Both the position numbers and the translations under genes were made by a program. Shown in pieces: positions 52,796 through 62,030 of a DNA stretch of 64,000 nt. Position 1 is the first letter of the stretch. Each line of letters opens with the position of its first letter. This DNA comes from JAOAPY01 sp038237475 (lineage in GTDB: Bacteria > Acidobacteriota > Blastocatellia > Pyrinomonadales > Pyrinomonadaceae), in contig JBBRYS010000010.1 of NCBI GenBank assembly GCA_038237475.1, forward strand, positions 124,001-188,000, written 5' to 3'. The notes under the pieces were generated by a model. The model had not been told where the DNA came from, searched no databases, and was given only the letters and a program-made list of their open reading frames with translations.

Positions 52796-53896
52796 TTAAA
52801 TGACAAAGACTGGTTTACCAAGAACTTCAAGACGTGGTTTGATTCCCAGGCCTGGCTCAGCGGACGCAACCAGCCGTCCGTGCTTCCTTTGGGGCGCTCC
52901 GTCGGCGATGCTCACGGTCACGTAACTATTGAAATCCGTTGACGAGAAAAGTAGGTCGGGTCTCGTGCTGTGCGCCAGATGAGCGATCGCGGCTGTCACA
53001 ATGTCACCGCCCCAGGTGTCTTCGATGGTCATCGCGATTCCCAATGAGACACAAAGGTCGCGAATCTGCCGCGCCTTTGTCAGTCCCCCAACTTTGGAGA
53101 TCTTCAAATTGATCACATCCATGGCTTGATCTCCGAAAGCGCGCACAACCATGTGCACGTCGTCGATCACTTCATCGAGCACGAATGGTCTTGAAGTGTG
53201 ACGCCGCACGGCCAGGCATTCTTCGTAGCTCATGCAGGGTTGTTCGAGATAGACGTCAGTGTGCCGCACTGCAGCGGCGATGCGAATCGCCTGGTGCTGA
53301 CTCCAACCGGTATTCGCATCCGCAATCAATACGTCTCCGGGCTCGAGTTCCGCCGCCGCCATTTTGATCCGGGCGATGTCGGTATCGGGTTCGCCACCGA
53401 CCTTCAATTGAAACTTAGTGTAACCCTGCGCACGGTAAGTGCTGATGCTCGCGGCCATCGCTTCAGGCGTGTCCTGCGAAATCGCGCGATAGAGCGGGAA
53501 GTCTTCGCCATAGCGTCCGCCGAGTAACGTCGATATCGATTGGCCGCTTGCCTGACCGAGAATGTCCCAGCAGGCCACGTCGAGCGCGGACTTAACGTAG
53601 GGATGCCCGCGCATGGCCTGGTCCATGCGCTGATTAATCAAGCCAAGTTGCGTTGGATCACAACCGAGCAGATGGGGCGCCAGCTCCGCCATACCCGCCC
53701 GCGCACCGGCAGCGTAGGCCGGCAGGTAAGCAGCACCGAGCGGGCAGATCTCTCCATAGCCGGTGATTCCGGAATCTGTCTTCACGGCCACGACTGTCGA
53801 ATCGAAGACCGACACGCTGTTGCCGCCAGACCATTTGTAGCTGCCTTCATGTAACGGCAGTTCGACACGATATCCAGCGATTTCCACTATGCGCAT
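52796..53896 (-). CDS. Enolase-superfamily dehydratase, cis-3-hydroxy-L-proline dehydratase type
   Basis: A 366-residue mandelate-racemase-subgroup enzyme. Start at ATG 53896 with GGGAG nine bases before it; the conserved N-terminus is IAGYRVELPLHEGSYKWSGG. Catalytic landmarks: K165 in FQLKVGG, metal ligands D193 (IADANTGW), E218 (YLEQPC) and D241/E242 (VLDEVIDD), and K265 in NLKISKVGGL. ITIEDTWGGDIVT-like end (MTIEDTWGGDIVTAAIAHLA). This pattern matches cis-3-hydroxy-L-proline dehydratase as I remember it, which makes delta1-pyrroline-2-carboxylate; an epimerase side activity cannot be excluded. Directly followed by the DPP-IV gene. Located 150 bases downstream of the permease in the six-gene run. 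Confidence 0.8.
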   Translation of the reverse strand: MRIVEIAGYRVELPLHEGSYKWSGGNSVSVFDSTVVAVKTDSGITGYGEICPLGAAYLPAYAAGARAGMAELAPHLLGCDPTQLGLINQRMDQAMRGHPYVKSALDVACWDILGQASGQSISTLLGGRYGEDFPLYRAISQDTPEAMAASISTYRAQGYTKFQLKVGGEPDTDIARIKMAAAELEPGDVLIADANTGWSQHQAIRIAAAVRHTDVYLEQPCMSYEECLAVRRHTSRPFVLDEVIDDVHMVVRAFGDQAMDVINLKISKVGGLTKARQIRDLCVSLGIAMTIEDTWGGDIVTAAIAHLAHSTRPDLLFSSTDFNSYVTVSIADGAPQRKHGRLVASAEPGLGIKPRLEVLGKPVFVI

Positions 53897-54046
53897 GAAA
53901 CAGACTCCCGGGAGAGAAAACGGTTTGCGACCAACTATGTCAGTCGTACGAACGAGCTTGCCTGGGGAGGCTTCGCTCAATCGCTATTCATGAATGAGAC
54001 CGATCTTAAACAAGACAGGGAATCGCCTTCTCAGTCTCGCGCCTGC

Positions 54047-55108
54047 TTAGATCAAACTTACGATAATGCCGCTCGCCACGGCAATTACCCAGATCGACGC
54101 CGCCACCACACCTGCGACTCGCCAGTTAGTCGATCTCATGATCGTCAGCAGCGAAGGAAGGTTTATAGCTGGTCCGGCGATGAGCAGAGCCAAAGCAGCG
54201 CCGATCGGGGCGCCTGCGCCTATCAAAACAAACGCCAGGGGGATCTCGAAAAACGTCGGGAGCGCCAGCGGAATGGCAAAGGTAGCGACGACTATGACTG
54301 CCAACAACTTCGCATTTGGCGATGCGAAAGCGTTGACGGGCAGCCACTGTGCAATGACCATCGAGACCAGGACACCGATGATTATCACCGGAACTATTCG
54401 CAGAGCTACCTGCGCGCACGCCCTCACGAAGCGCAGCAACTGTGAGCTCACCGACAACTTTTTCGGCGCATCGGGGAGTTCACATGGAAGTCGCGCATTG
54501 CCGAAGATCTTGTCAGCAATCATCCCCGTGAACACTACCGCGGCAATGCTGGCGGCAACGCGGGTTCCAGCAACCCTGTGATCGAAAAGCATAAAAGTGA
54601 GAATCAAAGCAGCCGGATTGAGCGCGGGCGCGGCCAACATCAAACCGAGTGATGGGCCAAGTCGAGCAGAACGTTCATATACGCCTTTGAAGATCGGAGC
54701 GACACAACATGAACAGAGCATCAACGGTGCACCGGCAGCTCCGCCAAGTAACTGGCCTCTGAATGAGCCTTTGCCCAATGTGCGAGCCAACCAGTTCGGA
54801 GACACAAAGGTGGTCACGGCGCCGCTGATCAGAATGCCAAAAATCAGCGCCGGCAAAATTACCTGGAAGTAGTTCAGCGTACGCCCCAGCGTATTGGCTT
54901 CCGTATGGCCGACCAGTGGAATCACGTTCGCTCGCGGAGTCAGCGTTCCGGTTGCCGACACCTTGTTAATGACCACAAGCGCAGCCGAACTCTTGTAGGC
55001 GATTAATGCACCAACGATCAGCAGCACGGGCAAAGCAAAAAAAACAACCTGTTGAATTGCCGTAAACGTTGTGCCCTCTTTTTTATGAGTGGTTTGTTCT
55101 GTAATCAT
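54047..55108 (-). CDS. YraQ/ArsP-type permease (DUF318)
   Basis: A 353-residue membrane protein with about ten helices. The conserved core reads GAPLMLCSCCVAPIFKGVYE, with the CSCC motif, and LGLMLAAPALNPAALILT; a matching second half contains GAGAPIGAALALLIAGPAIN. Members of the family include ArsP, which exports organic trivalent arsenicals (methylarsenite, roxarsone(III)), and other putative permeases of reduced thiol-bound elements. It starts 44 bases after senB and may be part of the same transcript. A role in moving a selenium or arsenic compound is inferred from family and neighbours. GAGGATC lies about ten bases before the ATG. Confidence 0.85.
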   Translation of the reverse strand: MITEQTTHKKEGTTFTAIQQVVFFALPVLLIVGALIAYKSSAALVVINKVSATGTLTPRANVIPLVGHTEANTLGRTLNYFQVILPALIFGILISGAVTTFVSPNWLARTLGKGSFRGQLLGGAAGAPLMLCSCCVAPIFKGVYERSARLGPSLGLMLAAPALNPAALILTFMLFDHRVAGTRVAASIAAVVFTGMIADKIFGNARLPCELPDAPKKLSVSSQLLRFVRACAQVALRIVPVIIIGVLVSMVIAQWLPVNAFASPNAKLLAVIVVATFAIPLALPTFFEIPLAFVLIGAGAPIGAALALLIAGPAINLPSLLTIMRSTNWRVAGVVAASIWVIAVASGIIVSLI

Positions 55109-55152
55109 GGGCCAGAGATCCTCGTTTAATTTGCCAGACCGGCGCTGAGACT

Positions 55153-56154
55153 TCAGGCTCGTAGTTCGTCGATTAAATCCGCCAGGGCTCTCTGTTCTCT
55201 AGCGGGCTTGAAGAGAAAAGCCAGATTTTTAACCCATCTTCTCAGTTCCGTCAGATATTGTGCGGAGGTCTCAGCGCGTGTCAACAGTCGCACAAGTTCT
55301 TTTGTATCGCCAACCTCAAAATAGCCCGGATAGTCTGTACCCAGAATGCCAACATTTCCGTCTATGCGCGAGGCCAGCACGGGCAGCGAAGCCACAATCG
55401 CCTCCGACAAAACGTTGGCCCCGCCCTCTAAGCGAGATGAAATCACACAGAGGCGGCTCTTCTCCATGATACGGCGGACCTGAGATCGCGATTTTTCTCC
55501 CAGCCATTCGTAACGTTGGTTGGCAAGCATTTCCCGGCTCGCCCGGGCTGCCATTGCTTCACTCATCGCACCGCCTACCTGCAGGATCCGGATGCTTGAC
55601 TTCGCAGGAAGTATTCGTGCAGCCATCGCAGTGCGAAATGGATCTTTCACAGCACGCATATGTCCGATGACGCATACTGGAAAGCTAACTATTTGTTTTT
55701 TGAATTCATGCCTGCTTACCTTTGCTCCCGGTGGCTTGACTCCGGCCACGCGGACGTTTCGCGTGTCTTCAACCGACTGATAAATTACGCGGGCTTTGGT
55801 TCGCAGATCCCGTCGCAGGGTTTCTATTGCCTTTGGTTGCAGGAGGATGATTCTTGATGCCAGCTCGAGTGCTAATTGAGCTCGAGTATCGGTTTGCAGA
55901 TCACGATAAAGATCCGTGCCGGTAAGAGCGACGATGATGGGAGCATCAGGTTGTTGGCGGCGAAACCTAATGATCGACATCTGGCTGCGCCGTGCGTGCA
56001 AAGCAATCAACAAATCGCAGGGCTCACCCTCGTACGTTTGCAGAATAGTGACTCGATGGCCGAGTTGCTTCAAAAGCCCTGCCCAGCGCAGCGCTGTTAT
56101 GCGGTTCCCGTAAAGTGAGTCCGGAGGGGCCGGAGTGACTATGCCAATCCTCAT
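55153..56154 (-). CDS. senB: Selenosugar synthase SenB
   Basis: A 333-residue glycosyltransferase (GT-B-like) of the TIGR04348/SenB type that makes 1-seleno-beta-D-N-acetylglucosamine from UDP-GlcNAc and selenophosphate. Diagnostic words: MRIGIVTPAPPDSLYGNRIT, LLIALHARRSQMSI, VALTGTDLYRDL, VIGHMRAVKDPFRTA, and a nucleotide-sugar region SSRLEGGANVLSEAIVASLP. The ATG is 6 bases after the senA stop, so the two are one translational unit. SenB supplies the selenosugar that SenA attaches to hercynine. Named from knowledge of the family; the substrate is not tested here. Confidence 0.88.
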   Translation of the reverse strand: MRIGIVTPAPPDSLYGNRITALRWAGLLKQLGHRVTILQTYEGEPCDLLIALHARRSQMSIIRFRRQQPDAPIIVALTGTDLYRDLQTDTRAQLALELASRIILLQPKAIETLRRDLRTKARVIYQSVEDTRNVRVAGVKPPGAKVSRHEFKKQIVSFPVCVIGHMRAVKDPFRTAMAARILPAKSSIRILQVGGAMSEAMAARASREMLANQRYEWLGEKSRSQVRRIMEKSRLCVISSRLEGGANVLSEAIVASLPVLASRIDGNVGILGTDYPGYFEVGDTKELVRLLTRAETSAQYLTELRRWVKNLAFLFKPAREQRALADLIDELRA

Positions 56155-56160
56155 TCTTCC

Positions 56161-57501
56161 TTACTTTGAGGCGCAGGTGCGAAATCCCGCCCACACGTCG
56201 CGCCGATGCGGCTGATAGAAGTTTCGGTAAGTATTGTTGATAAGGCGCGAACGAGTTGCCCAACACCCGCCACGAAGAACCTTGTGATCGCCAAACCAGG
56301 GCTCGGAATATTCTTTGTAAGGTCCCGCGGTAAAGCCCGGATAAGCATTAAAGTCGCTGGCTGTCCATTCCCAGACATTGCCGATCATCTGCCGGCACCC
56401 CGACGCGCTATCACTTGCAGGCAGGGCGTCAACGGGGATGCAGCCCAATGCGCGCGAGTCCAGATTAGCGCGGCCTGAGCCCAGCGCTTCATCGCCCCAG
56501 GGAAATGTTCGCTTGTGGGATGTCGTATTTCCATCCGGTTCTATACTTGCCGCCAGCTCCCACTCTGCTTCCGTTGGCAGACGACGGCCCGCCCAGCGGC
56601 AGTACGCATCGGCCTCAAACCAGTTGACGTGTATGACGGGCAGTCGCTCATCGAGACTAACCCATTCATCAAAATTGCGGCGCAGCCAGCGGCCGTTTCC
56701 TTCCTTGAACCAATACACCGGATGTTCGGCGCGCACACTAGTGCGCCACTGCCAGCCTTCTGCCGTCCACAGTTCCCTTCTCTGATAGCCGTGGTCGTTT
56801 ACAAAATCGCTAAATTCAAGATTGCTCACGGCGGTCCTGGAAATCAAAAAAGGCGCTATTTCAACCTCATGTGCAAGTTGCTCATTGTCGAAGACAAAGC
56901 GATTGCAGGAAGGGCTGCCGAGAATAAATTTGCCGCCGCCGAATTCTGCATCGCCGGGTACAAACAAGTTGGCTTGAGTGCGATCAGCGTCATGCGGCGA
57001 TCTCGCCTCGTTAACGATCTGCTTTGCATCACTGTCGCTTGCCGGTGATGGATAGCTCAGAGTCTGACGTGTGTAAGTGATCGCTTCGTCGTGCATCTGC
57101 TCGTGTAACAGTACAAGGTTCAGAAAATAGTCCGCATCATATCCCTGAGCAACTGTCATATCCGGTTTCGCTGAGTTCGCCTGCTCGATCACTCGCTCCA
57201 GAACTGTTTGCATATAAGCAAGAGTTTCTGCTCGCTCAAGTAATGGCAGATCCCAGCGAGTGTCGTGGCCGACACGCGCCGAATCGTAGTGATCGTCGCC
57301 ATTCTTAAGAATCGGCGACTGTTTACCGAAGTGCCGGAGGATCCAGAACTCCTGAAACCAGGCGACGTGTCCAATTTCCCAGCGGAGCGGATTCACGATT
57401 GGTAAGCGCGGGCCCAGCCACTGCTCGTCACTCAAGTCGCCAACCAACGCGAGTGTGCGCGAGCGAGTCTCCCGCAAGGCGCTAACCAATTCCGTGTTCA
57501 T
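56161..57501 (-). CDS. senA: Selenoneine synthase SenA (EgtB-like)
   Basis: A 446-residue nonheme iron enzyme that joins an oxidised selenosugar to histidine betaine (hercynine). DinB-like N-terminal domain with the iron triad H45 (EIGHVAWFQEFW), H133 and H137 (LLHEQMHDEAITY), and a C-terminal formylglycine-generating-enzyme-type fold with VIHVNWFEADAYCRWAGRRL, RLPTEAEWE, GNVWEWTASDF and a terminal GGCWATRSRL...RNFYQPHRRDVW-type core. The alternative is a sulfur ergothioneine sulfoxide synthase EgtB; the immediate senB neighbour and the absence of egtA/egtC/egtD argue for SenA. No senC (SelD-like) gene is adjacent, so selenophosphate must come from elsewhere. An FAD oxidoreductase gene ends 51 bases upstream. 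Confidence 0.87.
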   Translation of the reverse strand: MNTELVSALRETRSRTLALVGDLSDEQWLGPRLPIVNPLRWEIGHVAWFQEFWILRHFGKQSPILKNGDDHYDSARVGHDTRWDLPLLERAETLAYMQTVLERVIEQANSAKPDMTVAQGYDADYFLNLVLLHEQMHDEAITYTRQTLSYPSPASDSDAKQIVNEARSPHDADRTQANLFVPGDAEFGGGKFILGSPSCNRFVFDNEQLAHEVEIAPFLISRTAVSNLEFSDFVNDHGYQRRELWTAEGWQWRTSVRAEHPVYWFKEGNGRWLRRNFDEWVSLDERLPVIHVNWFEADAYCRWAGRRLPTEAEWELAASIEPDGNTTSHKRTFPWGDEALGSGRANLDSRALGCIPVDALPASDSASGCRQMIGNVWEWTASDFNAYPGFTAGPYKEYSEPWFGDHKVLRGGCWATRSRLINNTYRNFYQPHRRDVWAGFRTCASK

Positions 57502-57552
57502 AGCTCTTATCTGAGCGGTCGACAGAAATATTCGGAGAACTTTTTGACCTGC

Positions 57553-58944
57553 CTACTTGCCATCCATCGAAATAAACAGATTGTTTAAAGATTCGGCCAG
57601 GGTTGGGTGCGCGAATATGCCATCCTTCAGGGCCGTGTAAGGCAAGCGACCCATTATCGCTATCTCAAACATGCTCATCAACTCACCGGCTTCAATGCCC
57701 AGGACAGCGCAGCCCAGTATTAGTTTCGTTTCGGCGTCAACCACAGCTTTCATGAAACCGCGAGTCTCGCCCATTTCAATTGCCCGTGCGACCCGGCTCA
57801 TTGGCAGTTTCGCCACGCGAATGTCCAGGCCCTGATTCCTGGCTTCTGTTTCGGTGATCCCGATGCGGCCGAGTTGCGGATCCAGGAAGACAGTGTATGG
57901 AACCAGCCGATCCGTTGTGGTCGCCTGACCCTGTTCAAGGATGTTCGTGCGCAGGATACGAAAGTCATCGTAGGAAATGTGCGTAAAAGCAGGGCCGCCA
58001 TTAACATCACCCAACGCATAGATTCCTTCAACATTCGTCTCCAACCGATCGTTTACCCTGACAAAGCGACGCGCGTCTGTTTCGACTCCAGCCGACTTCA
58101 GGTTGAGCCGATCCGTATTCGGTTCACGACCGGCCGCAACCAGCAGGTGAGAACCTTCTACAATCCTCTCGCCTCCACTTGTTTTGGCCGTCATGCTTAC
58201 TTTGGTATTGCTGCCCGTGATGCTCACAGCCTCAGAATTCAGCAGGACGGTGATTCCATCCTCCTCCAGTATCTTGGCTACTTCGCCGGCAACATCCGGG
58301 TCTTCGCGATTCAGCAGCTGCTCCCCCCGCTGAACAATAGTTACTTCGCTACCGAAACGTCTGAACATCTGACCAAACTCCAGACCGATGTAGCCGCCAC
58401 CTAACACAAGCAAATGCTCCGGTAGCGTTTCCAGTTCCATTATCGAAGTCGAATCCAAAGCCGGAATGCCTTCCAAACCGGGAATCGATGGCTGCGCGGG
58501 ACGAGCACCGGTGTTGAGGAAGATTCTGTCAGCCGTAAGCAAACGCGTGCCGCCTTCATTCAGGACCACCTCAAGTGAAGTTTGACCGGCGAACGTTGCC
58601 TCACCTCGCAACAGCTCAAGACCCGCAGTCTTCTCGATGTTCCTGAGTCCACCGTCGCGAAAGCTTTCGACGATCTCTTGCTTGCGCCGGCGGACCGCTG
58701 ACATGCTGACCGTCACCGGTCCACAGTTCACACCGTAATCAGCACTGCGACGCGCGAGATACGCCACGCGAGCGCTGGCCACCATTGTTTTCGTCGGCGT
58801 GCAGCCGACGTTGACGCAGGACCCGCCAATATTCTTTCGCTCGATGATGGCTGTTTTCAATCCAGCTTTGGCGAGCGCGACGGAAAGCGGCGTACCTCCC
58901 TGCCCTGAGCCAATCACAATAGCATCGTATGTTTCAACTTCCAT
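57553..58944 (-). CDS. FAD-dependent pyridine nucleotide-disulfide oxidoreductase (mercuric reductase-like)
   Basis: A 463-residue flavoprotein of the dihydrolipoamide dehydrogenase/mercuric reductase group. FAD site DAIVIGSGQGGTPLS, redox disulfide C43/C48 in GGSCVNVGCTPTK, NAD(P) site LVLGGGYIGLEFGQM, and the FAD C-terminal motif YALGDVNGG; the dimer domain ends HPTLAESLNNLFI with the catalytic His. No MerA N-terminal heavy-metal domain and no C-terminal CC pair, so mercury reduction is unproven. GGAG precedes the ATG at 58944; a slightly longer frame lacks family similarity. First gene of the run with senA and senB; it could reduce a selenium or disulfide intermediate, but that is speculation from position. 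Confidence 0.9.
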   Translation of the reverse strand: MEVETYDAIVIGSGQGGTPLSVALAKAGLKTAIIERKNIGGSCVNVGCTPTKTMVASARVAYLARRSADYGVNCGPVTVSMSAVRRRKQEIVESFRDGGLRNIEKTAGLELLRGEATFAGQTSLEVVLNEGGTRLLTADRIFLNTGARPAQPSIPGLEGIPALDSTSIMELETLPEHLLVLGGGYIGLEFGQMFRRFGSEVTIVQRGEQLLNREDPDVAGEVAKILEEDGITVLLNSEAVSITGSNTKVSMTAKTSGGERIVEGSHLLVAAGREPNTDRLNLKSAGVETDARRFVRVNDRLETNVEGIYALGDVNGGPAFTHISYDDFRILRTNILEQGQATTTDRLVPYTVFLDPQLGRIGITETEARNQGLDIRVAKLPMSRVARAIEMGETRGFMKAVVDAETKLILGCAVLGIEAGELMSMFEIAIMGRLPYTALKDGIFAHPTLAESLNNLFISMDGK

Positions 58945-59190
58945 GACAAATGTTTCTCCGATTCGCACCCAAAGCAAACCGCCTCGGGTGCATTAGTCGC
59001 AGCCTGCCCCAATGAATTTTCTCATGCCGAGTCCTTTTGAAACTCTTTTGCCTGACCCGCCGCGCCGCTCGCACTGCAGACTACGCTGCAGGCCACACGT
59101 CAACTTCAACAAAAAAAAGGTAAAGAGACTTTGTTTACTTCTTCTCCTCCGCCCGTACCGGGCGTCTTAGCGAACAGCAGGAAGCTGAAC
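58945..59190. other. Intergenic region, no gene seen
   Basis: About 245 bases between the oxidoreductase start and the DUF4214 fragment. Contains a run of A residues near 59112 and small GC palindromes, nothing I can name. Being upstream of the six-gene run, it should hold its promoter, but no clear boxes are visible. Confidence 0.35.
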
Positions 59191-59370
59191 CTATTGCGGG
59201 CATTCAGTATTGCTGTGCGTCACTGTGGCGCTAAAACGCTGTTGGTACTCGGTTGAGGTCACAAACGAACAGACCATTGCGTGCTGTTTGGCGACATCCC
59301 GCAAGCGCGCCGTTGACCTGCACCAGCCAAAACAGAAAATAATTCACGTCCGCATTACGACACGCAGGTC
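59191..59370 (-). pseudogene. DUF4214 C-terminal fragment, frameshifted
   Basis: On the minus strand NYFLFWLVQVNGALAG is followed, after a shift of frame, by DVAKQHAMVCSFVTSTEYQ, QRFSATVTHSNTEC, PQ, stop. This is the end of a DUF4214 domain, nearly identical in design to the end of the gene immediately upstream (59526). Everything N-terminal to it is missing or unreadable. It looks like a tandem-duplicated and decayed tail. Confidence 0.7.
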
Positions 59371-59525
59371 GACAGGAGCGCGTACGACGGTGCGTCTTCG
59401 TTGACCTGGTGTTTTCTCCGAGCCTTCGCCTCAATCGCTGCACGAGCCTATCTGGTGACGTCACTTTCCCTCGTGACAGGCATCGCGCTGAACGGCAATC
59501 AAGATCGAACGAGTCACTCGCGAGC

Positions 59526-62018
59526 TTACTGACACTCGACATTCGTGTGCGTTACCAATGAACTGAACCGCTGTTGATATTCTGCAGATGTGATGAATGA
59601 ACATACCATCGCATGCTGCTTGGGTACGTCTCGCAATGGCGCGCTGTTGACCTGGCCCAACCAAAACAGGAATCCACCGATATCCGGATCCCGACGCAAG
59701 TAACCGAAGTATTGTGTTGTCACAAACGCGCGATTGTATTCTGCGTCAATGAACGGACGGTTGTTGATTGGATTTGTTTGCGTGTTATCGTCGGCGAGGC
59801 GATAGATTACGGCACCGCGACCGGCGTTTCCGCCTCCGCTTTGGTTGTATAGATCGATCAGCGCCTGGCGCTGCGAACCCAGGTCCACTGGCAGCCCAGT
59901 CTGATCCTTGATGTCATTCTTGATCGTCGCCAACAGCGCATCGACGTATGCTGGTCCATCAAGACCTGACGCATAACTTGAAATGAACGCCGCCCTCTGG
60001 ACGAAAGCAGTTGACAGATCGAGCTGCGCCTGTGCGAGACTCGCACCGCCAACCACTCGGGCACGGTCCGGCGTAAACGCTGCGTAACTCACCAACTTGT
60101 TCGCTTCTGCCGGGTTTGAGTTGTCGGGATTCGGAAACGGTTGATTGTTACCAAACGCCGCTCGGTAGAGCCGGTAGACATAAGAACCAGTCTGTTGATA
60201 CTCGAGTTCGTAGAAGAATGCGTTCGACACATCGATTCGTTTGGTGCGAATGCAAACCTGATCGTTTCCGCATTGCGTGATCAGGCTGGTCCAAAAATCA
60301 AACCCACCCTGATCAGGTTCGCGATTCAGAAAATCATGATAGTGCTGGCGAACAAAATCCGTTACATCGTCGATTGGGTTTGTAGGCGGTTCACTGGCGT
60401 CGTCATCAATCCTTAGGTTGGCAGTTGCTGGTGTACCCAGGGCACCAAATCCAGTCGTATTCGAAAGAGCCAGCATCACTCTTTCCGGGCCTTCGACGTA
60501 AGCGTCCTGAGTGATCAGGACTCTGAACGTCTTTGAATCCTCACCGGCGGCGAACCTCAGCGTTCCGAACGCTTCGGTGAAATCACATTTAGGTGAGGCC
60601 ATGCCGGTAACCGTCGAGCAACGAGAGCCGCTATCCCCTCCAGTTGCAAAGTCAACGGTTACCGGTAACGATTTATCTCCTAAGCGCACTACCGTAATGG
60701 TAGCGAAGCTCGAACTCTCAGTCGTCGTAAAGTTTGCTGAACTGAACTGTAGAAAACCGCCAACCGGATTGACATTGATAGTGAAGGTCTGTGGAGGCGA
60801 CGTGTCATGCCCGCCATTGGCAGTACCGCCATTGTCCTGCAGCACAACGGTGATTGTTGCCGAGCCACCTCCATTCGCGGCGGGTGCATAGCTTAAAGCC
60901 CCTGTCGAAGAAATAGCCGGAGCCGTCGCGAAGAGGCTCGGGTAGGTGTTGTTGGTGATCACGAAGCTTAATGTTTGATTTGCTTCGTTCGCGGGGCCGG
61001 GCGACAAGTTATTGGCCCAATTATTCACAATTTGCGTCCCCGCGTTGTTGTTCACTGTTTGGTCCAAACCTTTCGTGAACATTGGAGAATCATTGACGGG
61101 GTTTATGGTCACAACAAACGTATCGGTCATGCTCTGCCTGTTCGTGCCGTTGACCGTCACACTAATCGTTGCAGTGCCAAACTGGTCAGCAGCCGGATTG
61201 ATCGTCACAGTCCGAGTTGAGCTAGAGCCAGTCACTACCAGGTTCGCAGCGTTATTTGGCACGAGTGCTGTGTTTGAGGAGGTGGCGGTTATTGATGTGA
61301 TTGACCCAGAGCCACCGACATTGAACGAGAACTGAAGCTGCGTATCCTCATTGGTAGCCTTGTCAGTGATGTCTTCGACCGACACCTGCGCCTCGAAGGC
61401 ACCTATATCAACTGTCGCAACTGTATCAGCATCGGGACCATCAACCTGTCGCGCGAAGCCCGTGCCTCGCTGATCCGTCGTCAAACTGAGCGGAAAGCCA
61501 GTGACTGAATTGTCACCTGCATCGAGAGCCGGACTTCCAGCGAGGAGTGCTTGAGTTTGCGTCAGGCCACCGTTGTTAGTGAGTGGTGCCAGCCTGGGGT
61601 CGACGTTAGTTTTATTGTGGGTGGTCGTACCAGTGAAAGTCGCGCCAGTCGTGTTTCCAATCAGATTGTAGTCTTGCGAGTTGAAGGCACCGAGTAAGTC
61701 TGGGCCGCTACCTCCGCCACTGACCGAGTTGTTCGCGACAATTGTGTTCTCCAGGTTGACGGTGCTGCTGTTGTTGGCGATGCCTCCGCCGCTGCCGCCG
61801 CTGGTATTGACGGCGTTATTTGAGATCGTGCTATTCGTCAATGTGAGTGTGCCGGCGCCGGTCACGAAGATGCCGCCGGCAACGTTAGCATCGCCCGTCA
61901 CGCTATTGCCGCTCACCGTGCTGTTTATCAAGTTGAGAAGCGCGCCTCTGTGGTCGATGCCACCTCCTGTGTAAGCATTGTTTCCGCTGACCGTGCTGTT
62001 GGTAAGTGTCATCGCCAT
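59526..62018 (-). CDS. 5'-truncated surface protein: beta-helix, Ig-like, Calx-beta, DUF4214
   Basis: About 831 residues from ATG 62018 but with no signal peptide and no upstream start region. Order: right-handed beta-helix repeats (MTLTNSTVSGNNAYTGGGI, LTLTNSTISNNAV, NNGGLTQTQALLAGSPALDA), an Ig/cadherin-like part (SSNTALVPNNAANLVVTG), Calx-beta (ATITVVRLGDKSLPVTVDFA, LRFAAGEDSKTFRVL), and DUF4214 (DFVRQHYHDFLNREPDQGGF), ending MVCSFITSAEYQQRFSSLV...ECQ-type tail. The open frame continues 150 codons beyond 62018 only because it reads antisense through another DUF4214 fragment, so that part is not real. The gene's N-terminus was lost at a junction near 62020-62030. It may be non-functional or a chimera. 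Confidence 0.8.
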   Translation of the reverse strand: MAMTLTNSTVSGNNAYTGGGIDHRGALLNLINSTVSGNSVTGDANVAGGIFVTGAGTLTLTNSTISNNAVNTSGGSGGGIANNSSTVNLENTIVANNSVSGGGSGPDLLGAFNSQDYNLIGNTTGATFTGTTTHNKTNVDPRLAPLTNNGGLTQTQALLAGSPALDAGDNSVTGFPLSLTTDQRGTGFARQVDGPDADTVATVDIGAFEAQVSVEDITDKATNEDTQLQFSFNVGGSGSITSITATSSNTALVPNNAANLVVTGSSSTRTVTINPAADQFGTATISVTVNGTNRQSMTDTFVVTINPVNDSPMFTKGLDQTVNNNAGTQIVNNWANNLSPGPANEANQTLSFVITNNTYPSLFATAPAISSTGALSYAPAANGGGSATITVVLQDNGGTANGGHDTSPPQTFTINVNPVGGFLQFSSANFTTTESSSFATITVVRLGDKSLPVTVDFATGGDSGSRCSTVTGMASPKCDFTEAFGTLRFAAGEDSKTFRVLITQDAYVEGPERVMLALSNTTGFGALGTPATANLRIDDDASEPPTNPIDDVTDFVRQHYHDFLNREPDQGGFDFWTSLITQCGNDQVCIRTKRIDVSNAFFYELEYQQTGSYVYRLYRAAFGNNQPFPNPDNSNPAEANKLVSYAAFTPDRARVVGGASLAQAQLDLSTAFVQRAAFISSYASGLDGPAYVDALLATIKNDIKDQTGLPVDLGSQRQALIDLYNQSGGGNAGRGAVIYRLADDNTQTNPINNRPFIDAEYNRAFVTTQYFGYLRRDPDIGGFLFWLGQVNSAPLRDVPKQHAMVCSFITSAEYQQRFSSLVTHTNVECQ

Positions 62019-62030
62019 TGACGAGTTCAG

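Noticed and set aside
56161..57501. Ergothioneine synthase EgtB
   Set aside because: Iron triad fits both families, but the senB neighbour 6 bases downstream and lack of egt genes favour SenA.
57553..58944. True mercuric reductase (merA)
   Set aside because: No N-terminal heavy-metal domain, no C-terminal Cys pair and no mer genes around it.
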